From Corynespora cassiicola (lineage: Eukaryota > Ascomycota > Dothideomycetes > Pleosporales > Corynesporascaceae), in assembly GCA_022059125.1 (NCBI GenBank), contig JAEUWY010000023.1, positions 310,001 through 374,000 on the forward strand: a stretch of DNA of 64,000 bases, in the 5' to 3' direction. Of the stretch, positions 12,301-23,795 are shown piece by piece (within the stretch, counting starts at the first letter, position 1; the number at the start of each line of letters is the position of its first letter). The notes under the pieces were generated by a model, which did no database searches, was not told where the DNA came from, and worked only from the letters and a program-made list of their open reading frames with translations. Both the position numbers and the translations under genes were made by a program.

Positions 12301-14146
12301 AGGGGTATCAGCAGATGAGGCTAGTGCCCTTTTTATCGCTTGTTATATGAATGTCCAAGCCTGGAAATACGGAAAGGGGTTGATGAGTCCTTGAATACCT
12401 TCAATCCTGAAGCATATTCCTCTGATGTCCTCTGGTGGGTGTGTAGCCACGACATGCGGTAGAAACTCCGGAAGCGTAATGCGAGTGGTTCGTTCGGGCG
12501 ACGGGGGATAAGATGCCTTGGCTCCGCGGGCATGGGTGATGCTAGGCAATGAATGATAGTGGCAACTTCCATGTCGGGAGCGGTAAAACGGCAGCCGACG
12601 GGATAGAAAGATTGGATGACTTCATCACTGGACTCATGGCCGTTCTAGAAGCTTGAGGAAACGCGGTCGAGAACTTTTCCTCCTTGGTGAAGCCAAAAAA
12701 AAAAAGACGGAACTGCCCAAGGTATATGAGGCCTGACAGAAGAAAAGATGGCGGGAAGAAGGCGGCATTTACCAGGCAAGATCAACAGTCAAGCCCATGT
12801 AGCTCAAATCGCATCAGACGGAATAATTCAATATGAGGGAGATGCTGGAAACATGTCGTATTTTGAGGGGAATAAGTCGGCTGTAGCGGTATCGATGACC
12901 GTAGATAGGTGGTTTAAATTAGCCCAGGTACCTAGTAGGGAGACAGGCTGATGCTGCAGCTGCAGGCCAGCTCCTCCAGGCCATCCTTCATCTTCTGCGG
13001 AAGCATCACACAGCCAATGGCTCGACCGGACTCAGCCGAACCCCATCTCAGGCGCCACAAGATGGATGCCGTAATGCTTTATAGGTGTGGGGGTGGGTAT
13101 GCAGAGGTGAGGACGGGAAGAGGGAGGGGGCGGTTACCCCGAGGCACTGCCCGAATTAGTAACAAGCGAGGTCTTGGCAGGGACAAGTGATGATGTCGCC
13201 GCAAAGCTTCCTCCAACCACAACCGCACTCCGTCCACCTCATCTGCCCACTTGTATTGCTTTGCCCCGACTCGGTCTGCCGCTATACATGTTGAGCAGGT
13301 GGAAACCTGTACTTCTCGCCGTGGGAATTGACCGAACACCAGCGACTGCAAAGCATGAGTGCTCGATTAGGCAGGTCCGCAAGGCGCCATAGGCCGTCGG
13401 ACTTGGGAGCAGATGGGCCGCCCTTCTACGCGCTGTCACGCGACGCTATCGACTGCTGCATCTTCTGCTGCGCACGAGGCCATCCCGAACCCCTAGGGCC
13501 CCTTCGATGCTGGTCTTCCCCAGATGTGTGTGGATCTTCGACACGTCCCTACCGATATTGCGCACCTGCTGTGCCTCCGATTTCCCAGGACGACGTCGGC
13601 TGATCCCCAGGCTTACGGACTGCGCAGGATTCGAATTTCTTCCCCCCGGAAACGTCAGCTATGGGTGTGGCTTCGCTATCTCGCGACTAGGACCCTCCAA
13701 CCCAATCGGGAAGGTCAGAGGCCTCCCTGCCAAGCAGTGGATACATAATATAGTGCCCAGCCCGCGAACCACCAGGGCCAAAAGGCTTCACTTGCCTAAT
13801 ATTTGCCTCTGCCAAGCTCAAGTCCAGGCCACCACGGACCCGCGTGAGGGACTTCCATGGAGATGGGCCCCTAAGAGGCAGTCACCCACGCTCTGTCCTG
13901 CATCCACGTCCCACGGAACCGGTCGAGTACGCCTTAACGAATGCTCAATCGCTATTCGGAAGGAGAGATAGGAATGGCGACAAGTCAGCCGCCAGCGCCG
14001 GCGACGGCGATAGCGGAGAGTCAGCTCGCCATCGTGCTGGAGGGGACGTATAAGTAGAGACGGGACGCACCACAACACTCTTCTCCAGGGCTTCAAGAAT
14101 CACTCGTTCGCTCCATTCTTCTTGACATATCCGCAAGCCTGTCAAT
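9331..14146. other. Long gene-poor stretch
   Basis: About 4.8 kb separate the rhodopsin-like gene from the fungalysin gene. Both strands carry only short, overlapping open frames (at most about 150 codons near 13507-13971) without recognisable motifs or consistent splice structure. The part 9.4-12.6 kb is AT-richer, while 12.9-14.1 kb is GC-richer. I saw no terminal repeats or transposase motifs. It could hold decayed elements, a lineage-specific gene or simply long regulatory DNA. Confidence 0.4.
14049..14054 (+). promoter_or_regulatory. TATA-like box of the fungalysin gene
   Basis: The hexamer TATAAG lies about 93 bases before the start codon at 14147, a usual distance in filamentous ascomycetes. 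It is followed by a C-rich transcription-start-like stretch. This is a match by eye only. Confidence 0.4.
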
Positions 14147-16112
14147 ATGCGATCCTTTCTCTTGGCCTCGCTGGCCTCCCTGGCCATTACAAACATCCAT
14201 GCTCACCCAACCCGCAACTCCAGGTTGATGAGCAAGAGGGGTGTTGATATCAGCGCTTTCCAGTTGGTGGACGCTGGCACCTCCTACGTCAATGCCACCG
14301 CTATCGAGTCCAACCCGGCTGTTGCTGGTCTTTCCAAGCGTGCCGACGCCCAGGAGACTGCCAATGAGCTGGTGAAGGCGACCGTTCCCGGAGCTACCTT
14401 CCGTCTGGCCAATGACCACTATGTTGGTACCAACGGCATCGCTCATTTCTACTTCAAGCAGACCGCAAACGGCCTCGATATCGACAACGCCGACTTTAAT
14501 GTCAACGTATGTATAGCCACGACACATTCGCGCGCAGGTAACTGACTTATCACAGATTGGCCGCGATGGATCAGTCTTCTCTTTCGGAAACTCTTTTTTC
14601 AAGGGCGAAATCCCTTCAGAGTCCAAGAAGCGTGACAAGGTTGACCCTGCTAACGCCCTCAAGGGTGCAGTCAATGTTCTGAGCCTCCCGGTCTCTGCTG
14701 ATGAGGCAACCTCTGAGCCCAAGGATGAGCCTGATACTTTCGCTATTAAGAAGACTTCGGGTGCAGTCAAGGAGCCCGAAGCCCGTCTTGTCTACCTCCA
14801 GAAGGATGGCCAACTCAAGCTCTCGTGGCGAGTTGAGACTGACATCCTGGACAACTGGCTTCTGACCTATGTCGACGCTACTACGGGTGAAGATGTCCAC
14901 GGCGTGGTCGACTACTCTGCCGATGCAACATACGAAGTCTACCCGTGGGGAATCAACGACCCTTCCGAGGGAGAGCGTCAGGTGATTGAAGATCCCTTCG
15001 ACCCAGAAACCTCCGAATTCGGATGGCACTCGGATGGATCCGAGGAATATCCCACCACGCGCGGAAACAATGCCATCGCACAGAACAATCCCGACAACCG
15101 CCCTGTGGGAGAATCTCTAAGCCTCTACCGCCCAATCGCCAACGACTTCAAGTTCGAATACCCATTCACGCTCAACCAGTCTGATTGGCTCGAATACCGC
15201 AATGCTTCGCTCACTCAGCTTTTCTACACGTCCAACCTATTTCACGATGTCCTCCACAAGCTTGGTTTTGATGAGCAGGCAGGAAACTTCGAGGCCAACA
15301 ACAATGGTGCCGGTGGTATCGGCGGCGATTGGGTTTGGCTGAACTCTCAGGACGGCAGTGGCACCAACAACGCAAACTTTGCTACTCCTCCCGACGGTCA
15401 GAACGGCCGCATGAGGATGTACATCTGGACCAGCAGCACACCTTTCCGCGATTCCAGCTTCGAGGCAGGCGTTGTTATCCACGAATACACGCACGGTCTG
15501 TCCAACCGTCTCACTGGTGGGCCCGCCAACTCGGGCTGCCTGGGCATTGCTGAAGCTCGCGGTATGGGTGAGGGGTGGAGTGACTTCTATGCTACTGCCA
15601 TTCGTCTGAAGCCTGGAGACAGCCGTGATACGGACTACCCGATGGGCGCTTGGGTCCGCAACAACCCTATCGGTATCCGCCGATATGTCTACTCGACCGA
15701 CATGACGACGAACCCCCACGTCTACAAGGACGCTGACCCTCTTGCCACGGCCATCCCTTTCAGCCCACACCCAATCGGTACCATCTGGGCTACGATGCTC
15801 TATGAGGTTCTGTGGAACTTGATCGACAAGCACGGTAAGAACGACGGCATCTTCCCCGAGTTCGATGCCAACGGCGTCCCCACGGATGGCAAGTTCTTGG
15901 CCATGAAGCTCGTGCTCGATGGCATGGCACTTCAGCCATGCAACCCCAACTTTGTGTCTGCCCGTGACGCCATCCTCGACGCGGACCAGAACCTTACTGG
16001 TGGTGACAACCAGTGTGAGATCTGGAGGGGCTTTGCCAAGCGTGGTCTTGGTGTTGATGCCGTCTTCGGAACCCGGAGAGTGAACAGCTTTGATGTTCCC
16101 GAGGAGTGCTAG
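14147..16112 (+). CDS. mep: Fungalysin: secreted M36 zinc metalloprotease
   Basis: Secreted elastinolytic-type protease, predicted 638 residues in two exons (14147-14506 and 14556-16112; intron with GTATGT donor and CACAG acceptor). Residues 1-19 are a signal peptide ending in IHA before HP. A pro-region with the FTP-type fold follows ([23 protein letters not shown] near 90-112, VFSFGNSFF just after the intron). The mature catalytic domain begins near residue 240. The zinc motif HEYTH is at 429-433, with E430 as catalytic base and H429/H433 as ligands; E459 in GMGEGWSD is the likely third ligand. The segment [10 protein letters not shown] and the closing [22 protein letters not shown] are typical. 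Length and motif positions agree with the family. In other fungi these enzymes digest external protein and are repressed by good nitrogen; in some pathogens they also act on host proteins. The gene stands alone between two gene-poor flanks. Confidence 0.97.
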
Positions 16113-17197
16113 ATGTTGTATAGATTCTGGCGATGAGACATGAGTAGATACCCTTTCGTAATGTATATGACATTGTAACCTTCACGTGCAAACATATCGG
16201 ACTGCCTGTTTCGCTCCAAACTAAGCATTGAGTATATCGACTAGGTTGGCGGCCAATCAAAAGTGCAGGATAAGCGGGTACTGTAAGTTCTTTTTCACGT
16301 TCATTTCACGACAAGTTGCTCGGATTGTCTCTGGCCCTTTCAGCTCTTTGAAAACCCATCTCTCGAGGTTTCAAACGAGTCGTGGTAGTCTGAATTTTCT
16401 CGGTTGCCCTGTGCGCCCTTCTAGTAGGTGACGTGACCTAGACACAAAGGCCCGATGGCATATGACGTACCCGAAAAACAAGAGGCGCATTGATACAAAA
16501 CAACGAAATTGGAGGATGTGGGCCCCAAGCATAAGCCAGGCCTATCGTTCCAATTTTGCACCGCAGATCTCCATTCTATCGGCCATGACCCAGGGAGACT
16601 GCGAAAGCCAGAGAAATGCCATCTCCACGACGCATACTTCGATTCCAGCCCGTCACTACACGATACGAAGAAAAAAAAGAGTTGATCTAAGCCGAGTTTC
16701 AGACAAAACGAATCTAGACTCTCGGAGAATATTGTTTGCGAGACGTCGCGGATCCAGGGCTCAGACGAGGCGAAAGGCAGTGCAGACCCCGGCCAGCCCT
16801 CACAGTGGACCGGCCCGCCAGCCAATCAGAAGCTCCACGGCGCACCGCTCCACGACGCACCCCAAACGCCTTGCACAACTAGGCGTGCGGGCGTCATAAC
16901 AACTGTTTAAGAATCACGGTCGTTTTTCCTCCTTCCCCTCGGTTTCTTCTTCTTGCTCGTTTCCCATTCCCTTTCTTTTGCTCGTCGGCCAGCGACTTTG
17001 TTGATAAGACGGTGTCACGCCCACCCCTCACTACCTACCACCACCACGTGCTCAACAAACAGACTCGCACCACCAACGCCTAGAGCTGTATTGCACACCT
17101 ATTCACTTCCATACGAAGACTTGAACCCCAACCCGAATCACGGAATCTGCACCGAAACTCAGCGACCCTCCGCGCCAGAGCGCAAATCCCACCCAAA
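16113..17197. other. Intergenic stretch, no gene seen
   Basis: This is the 3' flank of the fungalysin gene and the promoter of the four-TM protein gene. Its right half is rich in C and CT runs close to 16920-17050, as is common before highly expressed fungal genes. Open frames here are short and lack motifs. Confidence 0.45.
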
Positions 17198-18000
17198 ATG
17201 CCTTCAGGCAACAACCCCATGACCACCATCGCCCTCGCCTTCCTGGTCCTCGTCCTCTCCCTGCCCCTCTCCACCATAATCCTCATCTTCGAGTCCGTCT
17301 CCTACCCCAACGTCACCCTCAGCAGCCTCCCCGCCACCCCACCCCAAGCCGAAAATCCAAGCGCAGACGCAACCCAAGCCGCCGAAACAGCACCGACGCG
17401 CGCAGCAACAACCTACGCCCTCGAGTCAGGCCCCACCACCGCCGTCTTCGCCGCGGCCTACATCTCCATCGTCGCGTCTGCGCTGGTGGCCGCGGGCCTG
17501 GTCGTGCTGCGGCATTTCAGCGCGAGGAAGGTGGTCGGGTGGGGCGTGTTTGGCGCGGCGGCTTGTGCCTTCGCGGGCGTCGTGGTGGGCATGGTGTATG
17601 CGAATGTGGTGCAGGGGAGGAATTCCGAGCTCGACGATGCGCGCGAGGTCAGCTTCGGCGAGGGGGTGTGGAGGGTGGGGGGGAGGGGGTTTACCGAGGA
17701 GACGTGGGCGTGTATGATGGATGGGCTTGGGGTGGAGGGACAGCGGGATTGGGCTGGGGGTGTGTGTTCGGATTTGGTGAGTGTGGGAGGTTTTTGCCAA
17801 GTTGTCAGAGGATGCGGTTGCTAACGTGGTGATAGAGGACCGGACGGTATATGACGATTCCGCTGGCTGCTGCGGCCGTGTTCTTGCTTGTTTTGGCGTA
17901 TTGGCAGATTAGGCAGCTTGGAGGGCTGAGTTTCCTATGTGGGAGGCAGCGGAGGGCGAAGAAGTCGAGTGAGAGGAAGGTGGAAGAGATTGCTCTATGA
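17198..18000 (+). CDS. Four-TM membrane protein, function unknown
   Basis: Predicted 247 residues in two exons (17198-17776 and 17836-18000; donor GTGAGT, acceptor GATAG, phase 0). Four hydrophobic segments can be read: about residues 8-30, 83-107, 113-136 and, encoded by exon 2, 200-218. The first loop is rich in Pro, Ala and Thr. The loop between helices 3 and 4 carries two Cys (in TWACMM and GGVCSD), which could form a disulfide outside the membrane. The C-terminus is strongly basic (RQRRAKK) and then acidic, suggesting a cytosolic end. The layout resembles SUR7/PalI-like or claudin-like fungal proteins, but I see no diagnostic motif. Exon 1 is very GC-rich, with long runs of C in third positions giving way to G-rich codons after residue 140. 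Function unknown. Confidence 0.7.
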
Positions 18001-19403
18001 TGACTTATGACCGGCTTTTTTTTTCAGCAATATTTCGGAAGCGTTGTGTTTGGTGTTGGAGGCTTGGCGTAAAATGGGCATCCCATTGATGGTGGGATGA
18101 TCACCATGAGGATTCAGATCAATGGCTTCGATTTGGCAAGGGATAGGCTTATTTTGAGCTAGCTTGCGCGATACGGCCTTCTACATTCTCTGCACGAAAA
18201 GACAAAGGAACAGCAAGATACCATTTTCTTAAGCATACAGAAAATTCAACATACATTTACAGTAACAAGCCTCATATCACAAATAGTCACACTGTCGAAG
18301 GGATGTTAAGGGATTCTGTTATCAGAGCCACTCGATTAGTCCCTCTAACTGGGTACTAGTCAATTCAATTCTTCATCAAACAGGACAGCTGCCTAACGTC
18401 TCTTCCCTATGCGAGCTAGATTAGGTTTAATTCGCCTTTGCAGATCACCAATCCAGATATGCCTACATGCACTCGCGTGACTCGGGCCTATAAAGGATCT
18501 GCGCATTCGATCAAATGGTAAGGACTGCTCATGTTTGTCTTTTCCTAGATCAGAGTTTACCCCACAGATGCGACCCTTCTTAATACGCGTCTAATTCGTC
18601 TGGTAATTTCAAAAACGCGCAATGCAGCCCCCCTGATGATGTGGCATGTAGTGACCAACCTTGGGTGACATTTCAGCCTCATTTCTACAATGCCAATGTC
18701 GTCACGCCATCTGGGATGTGTCGCCACCACGTGTCTATACGAAGCAGGAGATACGATAGAAACGAGATGAAATCCGCCAAAGCAAGACACAAGAAATTCA
18801 CCAGCCGCGGCTCGCAGGCACAAGAACCCGTTTTGCCCAGAATTCTGCCCGTCAGTTGACGTTACTAAAATTATCGTGACAGCGGGAAGTCCGCATTGCC
18901 CAGCCCAGCTCGCCAATGAGAAATGTGTGGCGCCCGTAGCCTAGCGCCACACACGGCTTGCGAGCCAGGTGCAAAAGCATGAAGCCTCGCGGTGCCTTTC
19001 CCGTGACACTCCCTACCCGCCGCGAAGAGGTAGAAAATAGCTTAGCATACATTTGATACGATGATGAGCAATAGATGCCCAATGGTTCAGGGCGTGGGTG
19101 GGATGGATACCTGCATCAGGTAAGATGGGGGCCAAAACTGCCCCCGCATGTCTCGCATTCAATGCGAGAGGAAAATGGTAGATCCGTACGAAAAAGATAG
19201 CGCCATGCCCTTTGAGGCGTGGATGCAGCCTAAATTTTATTAGAAATGCGTTTCGAGCCTCAAGAGGGCACAAATGCGAAGGTATCCCAGGCAGTTGATT
19301 TCTTGGGTGCAGATGGTATTTGACTCTCGCGGCGCACCTTTTGCAGCGCGCGCAGCTGCCATCGTTTCTGCCAATCCTCGTCGGACTTTTCGCGCCAGGC
19401 GAT
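18001..19403. other. Intergenic stretch with a perfect hairpin
   Basis: About 1.4 kb lie between two plus-strand genes. No coding frame is convincing on either strand. A perfect 10-base inverted repeat is described separately. Confidence 0.45.
18924..18953. repeat. Perfect 10-bp inverted repeat with 10-base loop
   Basis: The arms TGTGTGGCGC (18924-18933) and GCGCCACACA (18944-18953) are exact reverse complements around a 10-base loop. It lies about 450 bases before the start of the 833-residue protein gene. It could be a protein-binding palindrome or a hairpin in a transcript; nothing in the sequence decides. Confidence 0.7.
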
Positions 19404-22008
19404 ATGGTTTCGCTTCAGGATCTCAGTGTCGGACAGGTCTCTGGTATGATAGCTGCAGCTATCTTCGTCTTCCAGTTTCTGGTTCCGTTTGTGATGCCAG
19501 TCATACTGCTGGGGTTGCTACGGCTGAGGTCCCCTCATGTTACTTACAGCGCGGTGTCATGGTATGAATTCCCCATGCCAAGCTACTGATCAACAACTCA
19601 TACACACACTAGGTCTGTGATTAGCCGTTTCTTGCATTCTTCGCTCTGGCCAGTCATACTGCAGACCGACTCGGCGGCGACATTTTCTTCGTCCAAGTTT
19701 GCTCTCCTTGTTTCGATCACACGGAACTTTGTCTTGGTCTTGATTGGTGTGGCTGCTATTGTCACTCCACTGGGGCTCTATGAAGGCATAGATGAAAGCG
19801 GCGAAGCACAGCCTGAGACATTCCACTACATCAAGGATACATCTCCCTGGGGATTTGGAACACCTCCACGCCCAGACAACCAATGGAGCCGGATCTGTGG
19901 GTCGCTTGGTCTCTATCCCTGTCCCAACTCCCGCAAGAACATTACCGTCACCGGTGACAGTGAAGGCATCACTATCTCAGGCGACTGGTATGATGCCACC
20001 GTGCCTCAAGAAACTGTCGATGCTATGCACAGCGGGCTTGGAAACTTTTCGGACTCCATTTCTAGCCTGTTCGACATCCAATGGCGCTCATACTCCAAGA
20101 CACAGTTGGAGAGAGATCCAGTCTTTCCCATCAACAACAACTCTGCTTATATGATTGGTGCATATCGACCTCTATCTACTCTCCTTTTGAGCGATACGAT
20201 CACGCCAATTGAAGGTCTCATCGTAGATATGAAGAACGGTGGGATCGGGTTCCGAAATCACAGTGCACCAGTAGGGCATCCCTTTGGAAGCACCTGGGAA
20301 GAAGACGTCCTTTTCGTCGAACCAGAATCAGTCTGCGTCGACACAAACTTGACGCTTGACTTTGCTATCCCTGAGATGAAGACGGCATATTTTGGGACTG
20401 CCGAGAACTTGGTAATCACCGACCGAGGCGGCTTCGTTAACCTGAACCAGACGTATCCCCAGTGGAATAGGGACAATGTTCAGGATAATCCCGAGCTCTG
20501 GATGCGCGCCTACAAGGCGGCTTGGTTAAGCAATGCACTATCCATGGTCTTTATGAATGTCACGCCCTTTACCAACGAGACGTTGGGGACCAAGGCCTTC
20601 TCCTACCTCAACTCCTCGCTCGGCAAGGAGTTCACGCTTTCCTACCCCGACGGCGAGCCCGCCAATTCGCTATACACGGTCGACGCCGACAAACTGAAAA
20701 TCACGAGCAGCTTCGGCGACTACATATCGGGCCTCGACACTAGCGTCTCGAATTATTCGGAGCTCACAAACACCACCTACAACTTCACCGAAAAGGAGCC
20801 CCTTTACAAGAACCCCTTCCGCGTCCAGTCCCTCAACTTTAGCGACGCCCGTACGTCCAAGCATTCTCGCTGATACCATCCCCTTACTAACCCTAGCTTT
20901 AGGCATGCTCTGCGCCGGCGCCGGCGGCATGGACTACGCCAACCTGACCAACATCGCCGCCGAATGCGGCCTCATGTACAGCGCTCCGCGCCGCAAAGAC
21001 GACAGCAACTCGGTAATCTTCGACCCGGGCTCCCAATGGACCCTATCCATGTACTCATGCATCTCCACTGCCAAAGCGACCCTCAAGCGCGTCTCCTTCT
21101 CCTTCAACGACTCCTCCTCCCTCTCCGGCCTCTCCATCCGCTCCATCGCCCCCAAGACGTACGCAGACGAGGCCTCGAAGCCGCTCTGGGGCGTGGAGAA
21201 TACGGACATGTATCTGCGGAACGGGAACCCGCTCTGGGGCATCGTGAGCCCCGAAGAGGCCGCGTGGCGCAATCTGTCCACGCGCCGCGCAGAGGCATTG
21301 TACCTGCCGGGCTACACGGCGCTCAGCGCGGCGGGCGACAGCTTCGAGAACATGCCCGGCATCGACTTTGTGCCCATGGCGCTGAGCGCCGTGTACGACG
21401 TCGGTGGCGCCAGCGTGAGGGGGGTGGATTACTCGGGGTACGCCAACTTGGGCGTGTACTCGCGGTGGCAGGAGCTGTCGCGGACGCCCGAGGAGGCGGC
21501 GCTCATCTTGAATCTGATTTTTACAGATGTGGCGGCGAATATGGTGGTTGGGACGAAGGGGCTGGCGGGGGCGAAGGCGTTGGGGAGGAGGGACGAGGCG
21601 GGTGGGGGTGGGAAGACGCCAAAGGTTACGACGTATGTGCGGCGCGTCAAGTACAAGTACGTCTACGGTATCCCGGCGTTCCTTACGCTCGTCATTGTGG
21701 CGGTTATTTCGCTGGTTTCGCTTGGCTTCATGGTGGTGGGGACGGCGGGTCCGTCGCATATGCGGGCTTTCTTGAACCAGACGTCGGCGGGGAGGTTGCT
21801 AGTTGGCCAGTTCTACTATGGAGGCCAGTCCCCGTATTTGAAGACTGATGGTGGTGGCTCGACGGCGCAGTGGGTGGGGAATGAGGGCGGCCAGCAGTTT
21901 ACGCTGGTGGATGGGGGATGGGCGAAGCATGCCGTTCCTAGCACAGAGACTGAGCCCATGAATGCCCCAGCCCCTTATCAGCGTGTGACCGGATACAAGA
22001 GTACATGA
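19404..22008 (+). CDS. Large membrane-anchored glycoprotein-like protein, unknown
   Basis: Predicted 833 residues in three exons (19404-19561, 19613-20850, 20903-22008), all joins in frame. Hydrophobic segments appear near residues 12-38, 73-99 (VLVLIGVAAIVTPLGLYEG) and 722-748 (AFLTLVIVAVISLVSLGF). The roughly 620 residues between the last two hold many N-glycosylation sequons (for example NNS, NHS, NLT, NQT, NVT, NET, NSS, NYS, NTT, NFS) and several Cys, as expected for an extracellular region. After the last helix come about 85 residues of Gly-rich cytosolic tail. Proteins with this layout are common as 'hypothetical' in Pezizomycotina; I know no function. The ATG at 19404 is preferred because the first helix follows at once; an in-frame ATG at 19320 would add 28 residues. 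Codon use turns strongly G/C-ending in exon 3. Confidence 0.75.
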
Positions 22009-22205
22009 ACTACTGATTCAAGGCATGACACCACATACTCTTTTATCAAGCACGGCTTTCGAAAACTCTTCTATCATGTTCATCACTCAACGTTTGTAGA
22101 GATGACTTCAATATATAAACCACTTGTTATTAGTAGGTATCACTTGAAGAAGCTACGCTAAAGTTCATTTCTGGGTACTTTGGGGATTTTTTGTGACATG
22201 GGAGC

Positions 22206-23795
22206 CTACTCCTGGTACGTGATCGTCTTCAGCCTCAAGAATTCATCGATTCCCCAGTTGCCGTTAAAACGTCCCCAGCCGCTCATCTTCGCACCTCCAT
22301 GGGGCAGGTTGGTTTCGTCGTGGACGGTCATTGCGTTAATGTGGACAGCACTGTAGTAACATTAGCATCGTGTTTTTCCAGGACCCATCATCGTCATGAC
22401 TTACCCGCTCTCGATTTGCTTAGCAACACGGATTCCTCTTGCGAGGTTTTCGGTGAATACAGCACCAGTCAGACCATACTCAGTGTCATTGGCAATCTCA
22501 ATCGCCTCTTCCTCGCTCGAGATCTCGATGAGAGACACAGTAGGGCCGAAAGATTCGGCATGGTAGATTTCCATGTCCTTCTTCACTCCATCGATGATAA
22601 TGGGCCGTAGCCTTGTCTTTGACACTTCCTTTGTCTCTGGGTGAGATTCGGCCGCCTCGTGATCACCGTGGATAACTTTTGCTCCCGACTTGACAGCCTC
22701 CGTTACCAACCTCTTGTTCTTTTCCACATTGGCCGACTGCACAAGGACTGGGGCTGGCTTGCCACCACCAAAGACACCTTCGGCAGCGCCTTTGAAAGCC
22801 TCGATGAATTGGTCCTTGATGTCTTTGTGTACCAGGATTCTCTCGGTAGCCATGCAGATCTGACCAGAGTGCAAGAAGGCACCGAGCGCGCACTGCAATC
22901 CGGCCTTCTTGAGGTCTGCATCTTCCAGAACAATGGCGCTGGCCTTTCCTCCAAGCTCCATCAGCACAGGCTTAAGAGCTCTGCCTGCAGTCGCCGAGAG
23001 AATCTTGCCTACGGCGGTCGATCCAGTGAAGTTTATCTTCTTCACGGCTGGGGCCTCGATCAACGCTGTCGTGATCTGTGGGGCATCCTCTGGCCTGTGG
23101 TAGAGAACGTTCAGTGCGCCTGCCGGGAGACCAGCATCGTTCAGTGCCTTGCCGATGGCGTAGAAACAGCGAGGAGAGAGCTCAGATCCCTTGAGGATGG
23201 TGGTGTTTCCACCGGCCAGTGCGTAGAGGACGGAGCGGGTACCTAGGATATAGGGTGCGTTCCTTTTGGCATATTTAGCTTCTGATTCGTTCGAAACTCC
23301 AAACATTTGCATCAAGCCCGTTGACATGGCCTATACTTACCATGGTGCAATACCCAAGACAACTCCGTACGGCTCCTTGACAACCAGTGCGCTTGTCCCA
23401 TCTTGAGCACATGATGGGATCACCCCTGAGATTGTGCTGCACCTTCCTGCGACATCCTTCATCATCTCAGCAGCGAGGGGGACGTTGAAACCGCCGGCAA
23501 ATCCAGCCTCAGCACCCGTTTCCTCCTGCATGTATTTTCCATACTCCTCTGCTCGGGAGAGGAAGATGTCGGCCGCCTTGAGGAAAACGTCGCGGCGGGC
23601 CGCTGGCTTGGTCTTGGACCAGACGGGGAACGCAGCCTTTGCCGCGGAAACGGCAGCATCGACGTCTTCGAGGGAGGCGGCGGATGCCTTCCAGATCTCC
23701 TTGTGCGAGGATGGCGAGTTTACAGAAAAGGTGTTCTTTGCCACGACATCTTTGCCGTTGATGATCAGAGGGACGGTGTACGAGTCGGTTGCCAT
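22206..23795 (-). CDS. NAD(P)-dependent aldehyde dehydrogenase (salicylaldehyde/vanillin DH-like)
   Basis: Cytosolic oxidoreductase that turns an aldehyde into its acid. Predicted 485 residues in three exons: 23795-23341, 23262-22405 and 22350-22206, in frame at both joins. ALDH landmarks are the PWN block with N153 (split by intron 1), GNTTILKGSELSP (K176 for cofactor), NFTGSTAVG at 229-237, the general base E254 in MELGGK, and the nucleophile C288 in HSGQICMATE. The C-terminus has ESFGPTVSLIE, NDTEYGLTGAVFT, AVHINAMTVHDE and PHGGAKMSGWGR. The short form and the HDE/PHGG block match the fungal aromatic-aldehyde group (salicylaldehyde or vanillin dehydrogenase), so an aromatic substrate is likely but not proven. 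A regulator gene diverges from it 1.8 kb away. Confidence 0.95.

Noticed and set aside
9331..14146. Possibility of a transposon in the gene-poor stretch
   Set aside because: I found no long terminal repeats, terminal inverted repeats, reverse-transcriptase or transposase motifs by reading both strands; only a repeat search against the whole genome could show a decayed copy.
20964..21848. 294-codon plus-strand and 234-codon minus-strand frames over the third exon of the 833-residue protein gene
   Set aside because: Their composition is dominated by Arg, Gly and His as expected for off-frame reading of C/G-ending codons; the true frame joins two upstream exons and contains a membrane helix.
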